Assembly: GCA_035610835.1 (NCBI GenBank)
Contig: CM069448.1
Span: 33,427,652 to 33,491,651, forward strand
Direction of reading: 5' to 3'
DNA: 64,000 nt
Source of the DNA: Ophiura sarsii
Lineage: Eukaryota > Echinodermata > Ophiuroidea > Amphilepidida > Ophiuridae
Part shown: in pieces, positions 54,301 through 64,000 of the stretch
How the letters are laid out: the number at the start of each line of letters is the position of its first letter
Numbering within the stretch: position 1 is the first letter of the stretch
Notes under the pieces: generated by a model
The model's input: the letters and a program-made list of their open reading frames with translations, nothing else
What the model was told of the DNA's origin: nothing
The model's database searches: none
Made by a program: the position numbers and the translations under genes

Positions 54301-55893
54301 CTGGTGTACACACCCCCACATACCACATTCAAAATGTCAAGTTGGATGGTTGGAATGATGATTTTCTTTCTTCTTAAATAACACCCAAAGGTGTTCTTGA
54401 CTAAATATAAACCTGGTCCCATGAAACCAGGATAAAGTTTGAAAAATAATTTTGAATTATTTCAGATTTGAATTGCTTTATGTTTTTTCACTTGAAAATC
54501 CTTATGTTTCTTATTGATTTTTGGCAACTTACTTGGCCTGTACCTCTTAAACTGTTCAAGGGTGACTTTTGTCTGGGTTTCAAGGGACCAGGTCACATTT
54601 AATGCTTAGACCATTTAATGGCAAATCTTATACGCAATTATGTAGATGATGAATTTGCATATTGCAGACTTTTGAAGCAGAGGTATCAGATTTCACTAAA
54701 TAGTGGATGAATTGGAACAACTTTGTCTATTGATATTTTTTAGTGTTTTTTTTTTAATTTGACCCAAATTGTCAAAATAATTTCAGCTTGAAATGAACAA
54801 ATTTGCCTAAATAAAAAGTTTTAAAACTATTGTCATCACTAAAATCTCACAAATGAGGCTTGATTTTGAGGTGTTTTTTATTTTACCCAAATTGTCAAAA
54901 TAGTTTCAGCTTGAAATGAATAAGTTTGCTTGCATAAATAGTTTATAAACTATTGTCATCACTAAATCTCACAAATTAGGGTTGATTTTGGTGGGGTTTT
55001 TTATGTTACTCAAATTGTCAAAATAAGTACTATTTTCAACTTGAAATAAACAAGTTCGCTTAAATAAATAAGTTTAAAACTATTATCACACTAGAAACAT
55101 TAGCACAATTGACGTTTACCATGTCTTGACATGATCCACGACAGCCACGGTCTTGGCAGTCATTTTTTTTTAGCAATTAAAAAACAACAACAAAACCGAT
55201 CAACCGATTGTGGCGCACTTGAGGGTAACACAATAATTGTAGTTGTTGGCCTATTAACACTCTTTGCATACTACCTGAGAGGGATACTGCCCCCCCCCCC
55301 CACCCCCACCCCCACACGACAAAAGGAAGTATGGGACACTTTTTTAGTTTGTTTAGCGTCAGAAGACATATACATTCACGTTAAAATCACTTTGGAGCCT
55401 GAAACTTCACCAAAAGTACAAAAATCATGTAAAGAGGACTTGCTTCCTTTGATTTTTTACAGTAAATAGATAGGGCAATTAACGAAAACCCACCACAAAA
55501 GGAAGTATGGGACACATAATTTTGGTTAATTTAAACAATTTAAAAACATAAACATACAAATTCCCTCATTTTCTGCAATAGAAAGACATTAAATAACATT
55601 AATATTTAAAAAAGATAAGTAATTGCTTGAAGAAATATGGAAATATCTTCAAAAATAGTTATTTTACCATATCGCCAAACATCAAAGTGTCCCATACTTC
55701 CTTTTGTCGTGGGGGGGGGGGGGGGGGGGGGTGGGGGGGGGGGGGCAGGTCAGCTATAACACAAATCTTACCTATAGATGATTGCACTGCATTTCTTTCA
55801 GAATGTGATGTAGCCAACGATGGGCTATTTGGTCCTGAATGTTGGCTTACTACACTGGATAGAGAACCTTGTCTCTTTAAACACACCCCACAC
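51216..55893 (-). CDS. CERK: Ceramide kinase, 3' half of the gene (last 4 coding exons)
   Basis: Ceramide kinase is a lipid kinase of the diacylglycerol-kinase fold that makes ceramide 1-phosphate at Golgi and plasma membranes. Four - strand exons join in frame: 55893-55772, 53424-53219, 52782-52526 and 51336-51216 (TAA 51218-51216). They read CGVCLKRQGSLSS, then KSPRGFSPSAHLGNGCVDLM, LVRKCSRINYLRHMLRL, DFNFVDVHRVKAFKF, SSWNMDGEIGD and VHCQLIQIFARG, each with a clear counterpart in vertebrate CERK. CGVC is the CxxC half of the CxxxCxxC motif that distinguishes CERK from other lipid kinases. The kinase catalytic half (GGDGMFSEV) and the PH-like N-terminus are not visible up to 64000 and presumably lie beyond the window. 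CERKL is the alternative, but the CxxC and the SWNxDGE motif favour CERK. Confidence 0.87.
51532..52133. mobile_element. MITE, TACTGTAAAAGTGGAAAT family with nested insertion
   Basis: Left CTGTAAAAGTGGAAATTGTT, right GGAAATTACCACTTTTACAG; interrupted at 51711-52061 by another element. It lies in the last CERK intron. Confidence 0.82.
51711..52061. mobile_element. Nested element with CAGGGTTCCCAGC TIRs
   Basis: CAGGGTTCCCAGC at the left and GCTGGGAACCCTG at the right. The interior has many AAATTCCCTGAGTTTTCCCT repeats in the + orientation and a GCGCGCGTAGCGCGCG palindrome. No coding capacity. Confidence 0.85.
52526..52782 (-). CDS. CERK: CERK exon, VDVHRVKAF to DGEIGD
   Basis: 257 bp; acceptor tttttacag at 52783, donor gtgagt at 52525. 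It encodes LDFNFVDVHRVKAFKFRPL, a variable acidic and Ser-rich loop, and ISSWNMDGEIGDIPEVDV. In human the corresponding pieces are FDFTFVEVYRVKKFQF and NSSWNCDGEV. It carries two bases of a Lys codon to the last exon. Confidence 0.92.
53219..53424 (-). CDS. CERK: CERK exon, SPRG-SP-AHLG block
   Basis: 206 bp; acceptor atttatcag at 53425, donor gtgagt at 53218. It encodes PKTGWKTLRGDFTCVNAANV, CGKSPRGFSPSAHLGNGCVD and LMLVRKCSRINYLRHMLRLA. This aligns with human WQVVCGKFLAINATNMSC and RRSPRGLSPAAHLGDGSSDL. Phase fits both neighbouring exons. Confidence 0.93.
54715..55095. repeat. Degenerate tandem repeat, three units of about 126 bp
   Basis: Each unit has ACCCAAATTGTCAAAATA.TTTCAGCTTGAAATGAA, AAATAAGTTT.AAACTATTGTCATCACTA and TCTCACAAATNAGG. 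It lies in the CERK intron 53425-55771. Confidence 0.8.
55285..55748. mobile_element. Element with poly-C/poly-G ends and CACGACAAAAGGAAGTATGGGACAC TIRs
   Basis: Left ACTGCC, C13 and CCCCAC runs, then CACGACAAAAGGAAGTATGG plus GACAC; right GTGTCCCATACTTCCTTTTG plus TCG, G21, T, G13, CAGGT. A third ACAAAAGGAAGTATGGGACA lies in the middle (55494). It ends about 23 bp before the CERK splice donor at 55771. Confidence 0.85.
55772..55893 (-). CDS. CERK: CERK exon with CxxC motif
   Basis: 122 bp; reading the - strand, acceptor ttcgcag at 55894 and donor gtaaga at 55771. It encodes CGVCLKRQGSLSSVVSQHS and a Ser-rich low-conservation linker ending QSSI, plus one base. This matches the human GCFVCRQSK... 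linker between kinase core and C-terminal lobe. A poly-G/poly-C MITE ends about 23 bp past the donor. Confidence 0.8.
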
Positions 55894-56984
55894 CTGCGAA
55901 CAAATCAGTTATGATGAAAAATGGTTTAATGAGGCCTATCTTCAGTAGAGTGTTTATTATTACATATGATTAATGTTTTTGAAGAAGAATATATGAGTAC
56001 CGCCGCGGCAAAATTATGCAGTTGTCGGCATGAACCATTTTGCGCTACAGGCCGGTAAAGTTACTATACATTAAAATATGATGGGAATGTCAATTTTGAG
56101 ATATTGGTAAAAATGGAATCTTTGAACCCTTTTCGATCCATATAGTTTAAAGAATTTGAATAAACAATAATGTTAATATTATTAAAAACCATGTTTTCTA
56201 TCACTTTGTTCAATCATTTTATCACAAAACATCTCAGAAATGGGCTTACAACTGTCAAAATTGATCACGATTTCACAAGTTTAGCCCGTGTGTTTTACCC
56301 CTCCATACGTTCATACTCTATTCAATTTGGTATCGTTAGTTAGAGAATCTCTTGTAGGTTCCATATTTGGCACTGTTATTGTATGAATATTCACGATATT
56401 CCTTTTATTTACGCTGAAAGGCAGTAAACAAATCCACCTATGTTGCCACGCTGGCGAGAATACAAGCACGTCATTGGCTGATAGCAAAACACCAGGTCAC
56501 AAGTTTGTATCGATTAAGCAAACTCGTTCACATTACATGCGCCGTTCAATGGATATAGAACTGTTCTATCACGCTGTATGTGCATGACTGCGTGTGTTGA
56601 TGAGTAGATTTAGTTCCATTTCGTATGTAGGGCTACATTTGACTGTAATTAAATATAACTTTACCGCCTAGTTTCAACCAATTTTCACCAGTCGTTTTCA
56701 ATACTGTTTATGTAAAGAAGTGTAAATACCTTTGTGATTCAAAATGGCTAGTATCAAGGTGAATGAAGGGGCCGCAATGATCGGTTAGTTTGGGTGCTGG
56801 TGTAAGTGATCATGGCATAGCATAGGCCTACCTTTAACAGCCTTTTTCTCATCTTGTCTTGTTGATTTGGATGATGTTGGTATCATTGAATTGAAAAGGG
56901 AATTAAATTGGCTTTAATGTCCTATCAAAATCTCAATATTTTGGTTATAGCCCAACTGCGTTGTTTTACCGCGGCGGTACACAC
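55894..56984. other. Region upstream of the last visible CERK exon, nothing recognised
   Basis: No CERK exon could be found here. Plain sequence; ACCGCCGCGGCAAAA at 55999 and TTTTACCGCGGCGGTA at 56964 form a possible long-range inverted pair. Confidence 0.45.
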
Positions 56985-57430
56985 ATATGTGATGCGATCT
57001 GTGAAAACCCGCCACATGGTGGCATTTTTCATATTGGAGATATTTATATCATAAGAAAGCTAAAACTGTGCTGATTACAGAACTGTTTCGATCACTTTTC
57101 TACGATCACTACAAAAAAAGTTATGAGTGAATGATGATTGTGATGTCACCAAAAGTTACAAAACAAGAAATCATGAAAACAGGCCAAAAAAGATACATAA
57201 TTCAATATAATAACATTATAAGGTTAATAATAAAAGTGACTTAAGTAAGTTTGTCAAGGTGAAATTTCATGAAAGATGATGACACAAAGTACTGGAAACT
57301 AATTTTCTTTAAAAAAATCTAAAAAAAAGATTTTTTATTTTTTTATTTTTTTATTTTTTTCTATTTTACCCATACTCCCTAGTTCACATTTTGCGACATC
57401 CGACGGGTTTTCTCAGATCGCATCACATAT
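56985..57430. mobile_element. MITE, ATATGTGATGCGATCTG ends
   Basis: Left ATATGTGATGCGATCTGTGA plus AAACCCG, right CGGGTTTTCTCAGATCGCAT plus CACATAT. The inner TTTTGCGACATCCGA resembles the 35754-35973 copy. Confidence 0.8.
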
Positions 57431-57560
57431 ACCAATTCATCAGTAGGTGTAAAGAAATAGAACTATAGATGTGGGTACTACTTATTTAGAACTCTTCAAT
57501 ATTCTTCACAAGATGGCTGAAGAAGAGAAAATACTCTCATCACTCTGAATAATAAAAGAA

Positions 57561-57764
57561 TACTGTAAAACACTAGAATTTCATGAATATTTTATTTCGC
57601 CACATTTAAAATACTGCTATTTTAGTGGGCATTTCATTTTGCTAATCTGGATATTTCACTGTTCCTTTCAATGCAAAATTGTCAGTTTCAAGGGTATTTT
57701 ATAATTTCATGAATCCACCCACATCCCTCACAAAATTCTTGCAATTAAGTGGTTTTACAGTGTA
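57561..57764. mobile_element. MITE, TACTGTAAAACACT ends
   Basis: Left TACTGTAAAACACTAGAATT, right AATTAAGTGGTTTTACAGTG plus TA. CCCTCACAAAATTCTT near its right end also occurs alone at 17385-17400. Confidence 0.7.
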
Positions 57765-58311
57765 ATCAAAACTTGTATGAAATGAGACCTTATATAATGG
57801 GCAATGTTTACGCGATATTGTAACATTTACATTCTTCACCTTGTTTGTGTTACACGATATCGGTGTTTACCGACGTGTATACCCCATCAACGGTAGGAAG
57901 GCACCGATCATAATTCATTACTTCATGAATAATCGCGATAGCGGCGTACCAAGTGCGTTCCAATCAAATGAATCGTTAGATGAGAACGCGCGCGCCGAGC
58001 GCGGGTTACTAATAATTGCCCGAAAGTACTGCGCCAAAGTGTTCCATTGTTTTGCTCACTGACCGACCAATCAAATTAACACCTCACGCCCCTAAACTGA
58101 ATATTCAATGAGTTATGAGGAAACACGATTAAAGCTTATTTCTGATTGGTTGAATGAAAAAAATGTTAATGAGGGGATGACCCGACTTGGACTGTTTCAA
58201 TAACTAAGAAGGGGTGGACAAAATAAACAGAAAACTAATTAATTATTTGCAAGATTATATCGTTACAAATCAACGATTTGGATAAAATATGCATCTTTTT
58301 CAGTAATGAAT

Positions 58312-58494
58312 GAGAATAATGACTGCTTAACAACTGTTTTCGTGAATTTGTTTTGAAATCCTCTGGTTTTGTTCTGGTCATTCGGAATTGTCCCTCGGGG
58401 GCTGCGCCCCTCGGGACAATTCCTCAGACCAGAACAAAAACCTCTGATTTTAAAACAAATTCACGAAAACAGTTGTTACGCAGTCATTATTCTC
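58312..58494. repeat. 183-bp palindrome with about 90-bp arms
   Basis: GAGAATAATGACTGCTTAAC plus AACTGTTTTCGTGAATTTG at the left is inverted at the right (CAAATTCACGAAAACAGTTG plus TTACGCAGTCATTATTCTC). The centre is CTCGGGGG-CTGCG-CCCCTCGGG. Few mismatches. Confidence 0.92.
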
Positions 58495-58844
58495 TAAATA
58501 ATGTCTATTCAGACGCATTAAATTGTGTTAAAGCAATATTATGTGATCTTTTTCAAATTTGTACACATACTTTTTTTCTCTCTTATAATCAGGAAACACT
58601 TTCCTAAACTCATAAATCTATTTCGACTGCATTTTCCCGTTAAAAAACCATTACAGTACATAACTAAATCATAATGGAAATCTGTTTCCATTTAAGGAAT
58701 CTTTCAACATATTTGTTTGATTTTTATCATAAAGCATTCCGTAGAGGTGTGTTTGTGCGTGTAGGGGTGCTCTGTAACTTATAGATATTTTAGTTTCATT
58801 GTTACAAATGTCATTTGACCAAAAAAAATTGAATTTCTAGGAAA

Positions 58845-58895
58845 AAATCAGAGATAGAGGGCGTCCCATGAAAAAGATCCCATAATATGCCTTTA
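58845..58895. mobile_element. Right-end fragment of the TTAAAGGCATATTATGC MITE
   Basis: GAGATAGAGGGCGTCCCATG followed by AAAAAGATCCCATAATATGC and CTTTAA equals the right end of 11206-11433. Confidence 0.65.
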
Positions 58896-59096
58896 ATAAG
58901 TAAATTTTACACTGATTAGGTACACGTTCTGTATGATTGAGATAGACTGGGTTAATTTATGCCAATCAGTCATTATTGAACTGTACCAACATCTGTTTAT
59001 TCATGCCATGGTGGAATAAACTGTGCTTGATTAGTCCATTGGGTACTGATTAGGCATCCTTAATCAGTCTATTATCAACTGAATACAACAGACTTA

Positions 59097-59950
59097 CAGC
59101 GTGTTTTTATTAAGCAACCGGCTTTTACCCGTCTAATAAAAAGCCGGATAAAAGCCGGTTGCTCATGTGAGAGACGTGTTTTTATTGCAGGTCGATAAAC
59201 AAACTTGCCGGCTGCCGCTGACCTCATTATAATAAATGCCAGCGAAAGGTCATACACATCTGTTTGCGAGTGGAAATTTCGTCTTCGCATTTGTAAACAT
59301 TTTGTTTTTAAACACAAATTCCAACCTTGATAATTCTTCTTAAAGGTTAAAAATATATTTCAAAATAATCAAAACTTGATAATTGTATTTTGATTGCATT
59401 TTCAAAACGATATTATCATTATATATATAACGAATAAAACAAATAAGTTCGCCATCTCTTCGAACGAGCCTAGTATAAATACGCCAGCTGATTGAAAATT
59501 TGCTGTACATTTTATACCCGTAATGGCTTCGTTGCTCCAAGAACAATAACTCATCTTCTTTAAAAAAAATTGACGGCACAGTGTTGTGTTGTATTTGGTA
59601 ATTTCTGGGTATTAATGGCGGCGTACATGTTTGTGATGGGTTTACAAACTTGCTACGCAAAGGCCATTTAATTGTAAGGTGATCGTGCATCGTGTGCCCA
59701 CTTCCGCTTTTCCACAGGCAAATGCGCTGAGCTGGAACCGTGCATGTTTACACTGACGAAAGACGGCTTTTCTTAGCCGGTTTCAACCGCTATTATCCTT
59801 GGTTTTGAAGGATAAAAGGTGTCTAAAATCCAGGGGGAAAAAAACGGTATGAGCTGGCAAATGCCAGTGGTGGTGTGTTTTTATTGGGGAATTTTAATCC
59901 GTTAGCAGGCATATGCCTGCTTTTTTTTTTACTTCAGTAAAAACACGCTG
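59097..59950. mobile_element. 854-bp element with CAGCGTGTTTTTA TIRs, hAT-like
   Basis: Starts CAGCGTGTTTTTATTAAG and ends AGTAAAAACACGCTG. The subterminal word GTGTTTTTATT recurs (59182, 59875), and AAAGCCGG/CCGGCTTTT palindromes lie near the left end. No transposase is visible, so non-autonomous. 8-bp target duplication not evident. Confidence 0.7.
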
Positions 59951-60049
59951 TTTGATTGATTGGTTGATTGATGAACAGCCTTCAGCTAACACAAACATTT
60001 CCTGAATCTGACTCACCCTACTCAATGTAAAGAAAAACATTGAAACCCC

Positions 60050-60208
60050 CCAAAACACAAAACTTTGCCACATTTGCCCCGTCCCCCAAAAAATAGCTTT
60101 TGCGGCAAAAAAAGGTGTCGCATACTTCGGTGGCAAAAAAAAAAAATCTGCCCGACCCCAACTTTCATGCCCCCCCCCCCCCTTAAAATCAAATGGTGCA
60201 TCCCTTAG
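60050..60208. mobile_element. Remnant of poly-G/C MITE family
   Basis: The right part matches the end of 3386-3671: AACTTTCATG, C14, then TTAAAATCAAATGGTGCATC and CCTTA, preceded by a TTCGGTGGCAAAAAA tract. The left terminus is not recognised. Confidence 0.7.
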
Positions 60209-60209
60209 C

Positions 60210-61557
60210 TAATTTAAAACGTAATTAGTATCAAAAATATAAGCTGTACACTAAACAAGCACATTCCTTCCCTGTAATTTGATACAAGCATTAATACAAA
60301 TTTGGTTGATACTTTTACAGTTATGATGGTTTAAACAACCAGATCAACAAAGTTGTAGTAAACGTATTTTCTATGGGATATCAATGCCTATAGTGTGTGC
60401 TCCTGCAGATAACAAAAGTTGTGATAAAATAAAGAAAATAAAAAGAATTTTCAACCTTCTGAGTTGCATAAAACCTGTATTCCATGTTCAATTTTGACAA
60501 ATTAGGTGTCATTTTATAGCTAACAAATGGTTCTTTAACATGATTTCAAATCTCAATTTTCATATCTGGAAACAACTGGTCTGATTCGATGCGATGGGTC
60601 ACATATAGGCAACATTAACATCGCAACAATTCAACACATTTGATGATTACTAGAAACAATAATGATGTGACATGATGCACAATCTATACTTTGTTCAGTG
60701 CAAAATAGGCAAACAATTGTGTGGCTCATATATATTTATCCTTAGGCAAAAGGTATCCCAACCGTGCTCACATCTTTCTTGCGTAAGTAAGCTTTAGGGA
60801 TACCATAAACGCACACCTGTAACAAACACAGCTAGTTATGAGATGCACGACATACACACTCACATCAAGCGATGCGGAGGACAGGGGTGATTCTTTTTGT
60901 ATGCTAATAAATACGAACCGAACGATTTTTGCCTATTTGGCACTGAACAAAGTATAATGAAAAGACAATAATGATGTGACATGGTGCACTGGTGCTGTAT
61001 CTATACTAACCCTACTCTACAAGTGGCTTTGTCCCAGGGGTTATGGTCCTCGTCTGTACTCGGTAAGAATGATACCTCACCACAATATGACTGGTTACGT
61101 AAATATTTCTTAGCACCTGTATATGAGGGTGGGTGAATGGGTACAAATGATAAACAATGGAGATGTGTGATGAATGAATAATGGTGTATATGACGGAATT
61201 ATTGTTAGGCCAAATACAACACAACTTGTATACAAATATTGCATATTAATTTTAACTTTACTAAAAAAAGGGGATTGCATGTTATTTTATGTCACGCCAG
61301 AAAACTGGGGGGAAAGCTGCACACAAAGCATAAACACCCAAAATATGGGAGCCAAATATTCATTTTTGCATTCACCTTCTGCAAATAAAACATTAAATCT
61401 TTAGGCTTTACTTCTTCTTATCATAACTATCAATTGGCCTATATGATACATATATATGAATGGGAGAGAGAGATGAGAATATTGCAATGGAAATGTGTAC
61501 AGATGATGGTTATATTTGAGGGAGAAAAAGTCTTTTTGACAGCCAATTCTATTAGTA
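60210..61557. other. Intergenic, nothing recognised
   Basis: AT-rich. It contains a partial MITE related to 61685-61942 ending at 60605. No exon of CERK or another gene is seen. Confidence 0.4.
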
Positions 61558-61975
61558 TACTTGCTAATAAGATTAACGGATATACTTATACTTGCTAATA
61601 TACTTGCTAATAAGATTAACGGATATACTTATACTTGCTAATATACTTGCTAATTAAGATTAACGGATATACTTATACTTGCTAATATGTGACCAGTCGC
61701 ATCAAAAAGGACATGTTGTCGGCAAACACAGTTTTAAGATAGAAGCCAATATATTTGATGAATTATAAAGAAAATAATAGAACAAATTTTGCTTCTTCAA
61801 ATCATATCTTGTAATTACAAAGTCTGAATACCTTCATCATGGTATCATTTTAAAGCTTAACATGTGCTCTTTCAAGCCATACCAATAACTCAGATTTGAT
61901 TCGGGCCACCAACATGTCCGTTTTGACGTGACGGGTCACATATACTTGCTAATTAAGATTAACGGACTCTAATTG
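61556..61975 (+). repeat. Tandem repeat interrupted by a MITE
   Basis: The unit TACTTGCTAATAAGATTAAC plus GGATATACTTA repeats three to four times at 61556-61684 and resumes after the MITE at 61943-61975 (TACTTGCTAATTAAGATTAA). Confidence 0.88.
61685..61942. mobile_element. MITE, ATATGTGACCAGTCGCATC family, complete
   Basis: Left ATATGTGACCAGTCGCATCA plus AAAAGGACATGTTG, right CAACATGTCCGTTTTGACGT plus GACGGGTCACATAT. Inserted into the TACTTGCTAAT tandem repeat. A distant relative ends at 60605 (CGATGGGTCACATAT), whose other end I did not find. Confidence 0.85.
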
Positions 61976-62474
61976 TGTGCAAAGTACTTCTTAATTATAT
62001 TATTTTGCTATTTCTGTTTGATTCATGTATTATGTGTAAATAGTTGAACATTTCTTTGTAAATACTGTATTATTTTCTGTATGATGAGGGCCTGCTTGGA
62101 AAGCAGTGCTTGACACTGAAGCTGTTTACCCTCAATAAAGAAAGATTAAACAAACAAACAATAAACTGTTTACATTACAATAACTTTATGCAGCGCCTGG
62201 ACATTTCGTAATTAGGTGTGACGTATTGCCACTACCTCGCGTCATTAGCATATCAATACACACCGATCATTCAGAGTTAGCGTACCGTGAAAGAGCCACA
62301 CATTTATCACGCGTTGACCTGTATACTTGCAAATGACCTCAAGTCACTTGTTGTAGTATGGCCATACAGTATGCAGACTAATCGATTTTGAAGACAAGGT
62401 GTTTCAGTAAAATGGTATGAATGCAATGTAATGTTGGAATGAGAGTTTAAGTAAAGAGCTAAAGCTAAATAGCC

Positions 62475-63145
62475 TAAAGACATCAAAAAAAGTAACTCGG
62501 CTGTTGTAAAAGCACCTATAATTTTAAAATAGTTACTCATATCCTAAAAATGAAAATACCAGGAGACGGAAAATTTAATTACGGTGATTTTGACACCTTG
62601 TTTGTTAAAAATGATAAAGTATTGTTGTCGCGGTATGTGCTTACAGATGAAAAGTGCCAATTCCATTGTTGCATTAACTCCTATTGATCTCTCTGATTCA
62701 GCGTGAAGATAATAGCGGGAATTTTGATAGTTTGCCCATGACGATGACCTGTCCTGTCTGTCTTCTCGGACCTTCTGAGCATTTGGAGTTTTAAATTCAT
62801 CCTTTTTAATTGTAAAGAAGTACGCCTGTCATCCCCATTAAATTTGTCCCGGATTATGCTAATCAAGTTTACAGCACAACAAGAACAGCTAATCAAAATT
62901 CCCGCTATTATCTTCACGCTGAATCAGAGAGATCAATAGGAGTTAATGCAACAATGGAATTGGCACTTTTCATCTGTAAGCACATACCGCGACAACAATG
63001 CTTTATCGATTTTAACAAACAAGGTGTCAAAATCACCGTAATTAAATTTTCCGTCTCATGGTATTTTCATTTTTAGAATATGAGTAACAATTTTAAAATT
63101 ATAGGTGCTTTTACAACAGCCGAGTTACTTTTTTTGATGTCTTTA
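62475..63145. repeat. Palindrome: 254-bp arms, 163-bp spacer
   Basis: Left arm 62475-62728 and right arm 62892-63145 are inverted copies that differ at about 6 positions by eye (about 97% identical). Outer ends TAAAGACATCAAAAAAAGTA/TACTTTTTTTGATGTCTTTA; inner ends AATAGCGGGAATTTTGAT/ATCAAAATTCCCGCTATT. The spacer has no ORF of note. Either a young foldback transposon or an inverted duplication. Confidence 0.93.
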
Positions 63146-64000
63146 TGTGAAAGATAGTGGAAAATGAATTGAACAGTACTGGTATTAAACATGATTTTGT
63201 GAATCTCAGTGAATGAATGTGTTTTTTAAATAAAAGGAAAGAAATTGAAATTCTTGGTGTCTTTGAGTGTAGCTTGACGTCTTTAAAAATTAAGATTAAA
63301 AAAGATAATTTTATTTTGCTCACCAGTTTACTATAAATAATTAGGTACACTGCCCATCAGTTGAGGCTGAGCAAAAGTATACCTATAGCTATTTACAAAC
63401 TGAACTTTAATGTCTTTTTAGTTGCTGCAAATTTATCAAATTTATAAGGCCTCCAGAAGTTAATTGAATAATCACGAAAAAGTTTTCAATTCGTGTTTTA
63501 ATTAAAACATAATAATTTAAATATATTTTAACAGAAAACATTTTCATTAAATATATCGAAAACTTTGCCATCACATCTGAAACTGATTACAAACACCATA
63601 AGGTTCTCAACAAAATCTATTATATGAATTAATAAATGCATGTTTACCTGCGCGTACGAACTTCCAATTACATAAAAATGAGCCTCACTTTAAAATAAAA
63701 TAAAAAAGTTCATAGCTCTTCGCCTAGAAAAAAAATACATCGCGCATCAAATATCTTCTATTTGGGTTGCTGTTACATGAAACACCCCTATGAGCAATGG
63801 TGGTATCGACCAATCTTGTTTAGTTAACAGTGACGTATTAATCAATAATGTAGTGAATCACGTTGTAAGGTCATGCCTTTGGCGCTGAAGACAGGCGAAC
63901 ACGCTTTTCGACCGAACTGCTTTCAATCATGTAGGAAACATCATGAATATTAGAAATGACTAAGGGTCAAGGAAACATTTGGTCGGTGACCTTTAGATGA
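63146..64000. other. Window end, nothing recognised
   Basis: AT-rich sequence without coding, RNA or repeat signal that I can support. Confidence 0.45.

Noticed and set aside
4674..55893. Functional operon or shared regulation of G6PD and CERK
   Set aside because: The genes converge tail to tail, 16 kb of repeats apart; nothing in the sequence links them.

Overview
This is a 64 kb piece of an AT-rich, intron-containing animal genome. No bacterial-style gene organisation is visible. Two conserved metabolic genes sit tail to tail. On the + strand are exons of glucose-6-phosphate dehydrogenase (G6PD), 4674 to 35174: eleven coding exons and the stop codon, but not the start codon or the NADP fingerprint exon. 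On the - strand are the four last coding exons of a ceramide kinase (CERK), 55893 down to the stop at 51216. Exon sizes and phases of G6PD match the human gene almost exactly. The exceptions are exon 5 (slightly longer) and the counterpart of human exon 10, which is split in two. Protein similarity, the CR1/L2-type LINE and the dense set of short foldback DNA transposons suggest an invertebrate deuterostome (echinoderm or hemichordate type). This is an inference, not a proven assignment.

Layout. 1-4673: intron or upstream sequence with a 278-bp-spaced duplication, a tRNA-like sequence, a MITE, a dead mariner fragment and an inverted repeat pair. 4674-11060: G6PD exons 4 to 7 with modest introns. 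11061-20155: a 9.1 kb intron 7 holding a nearly intact 4.2 kb LINE with an 1171-codon ORF, inserted into a MITE. It also holds a foldback repeat and a 2.2 kb terminal-inverted-repeat element filled with about 18 tandem monomers. 20156-35174: G6PD exons 8 to 13; intron 8 contains decayed tandem copies of the exon 8/intron 8 junction, and the extra intron inside exon 10 has a duplicated 3' splice site. 35175-51215: intergenic, almost entirely MITEs, foldbacks and degenerate tandem repeats. 51216-55893: CERK exons. 55894-64000: no recognisable exon, more foldback elements, ending with a palindrome with two 254-bp arms.

G6PD catalyses the first step of the oxidative pentose phosphate pathway in the cytosol (NADPH production). 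CERK phosphorylates ceramide at membranes. No functional link between the two is evident; they are chance neighbours as far as the sequence shows. Most of the non-coding DNA consists of non-autonomous DNA transposons, at least 15 families by eye and often nested. The unusual points are the duplicated splice acceptor with an in-frame stop, the exon-derived intronic repeats, the tandem-array-carrying TIR element, and the LINE ORF that begins with a hydrophobic leader followed by an NPGP (2A-like) motif. All alignments were made by eye, so boundaries of repeats are approximate to a few bases.
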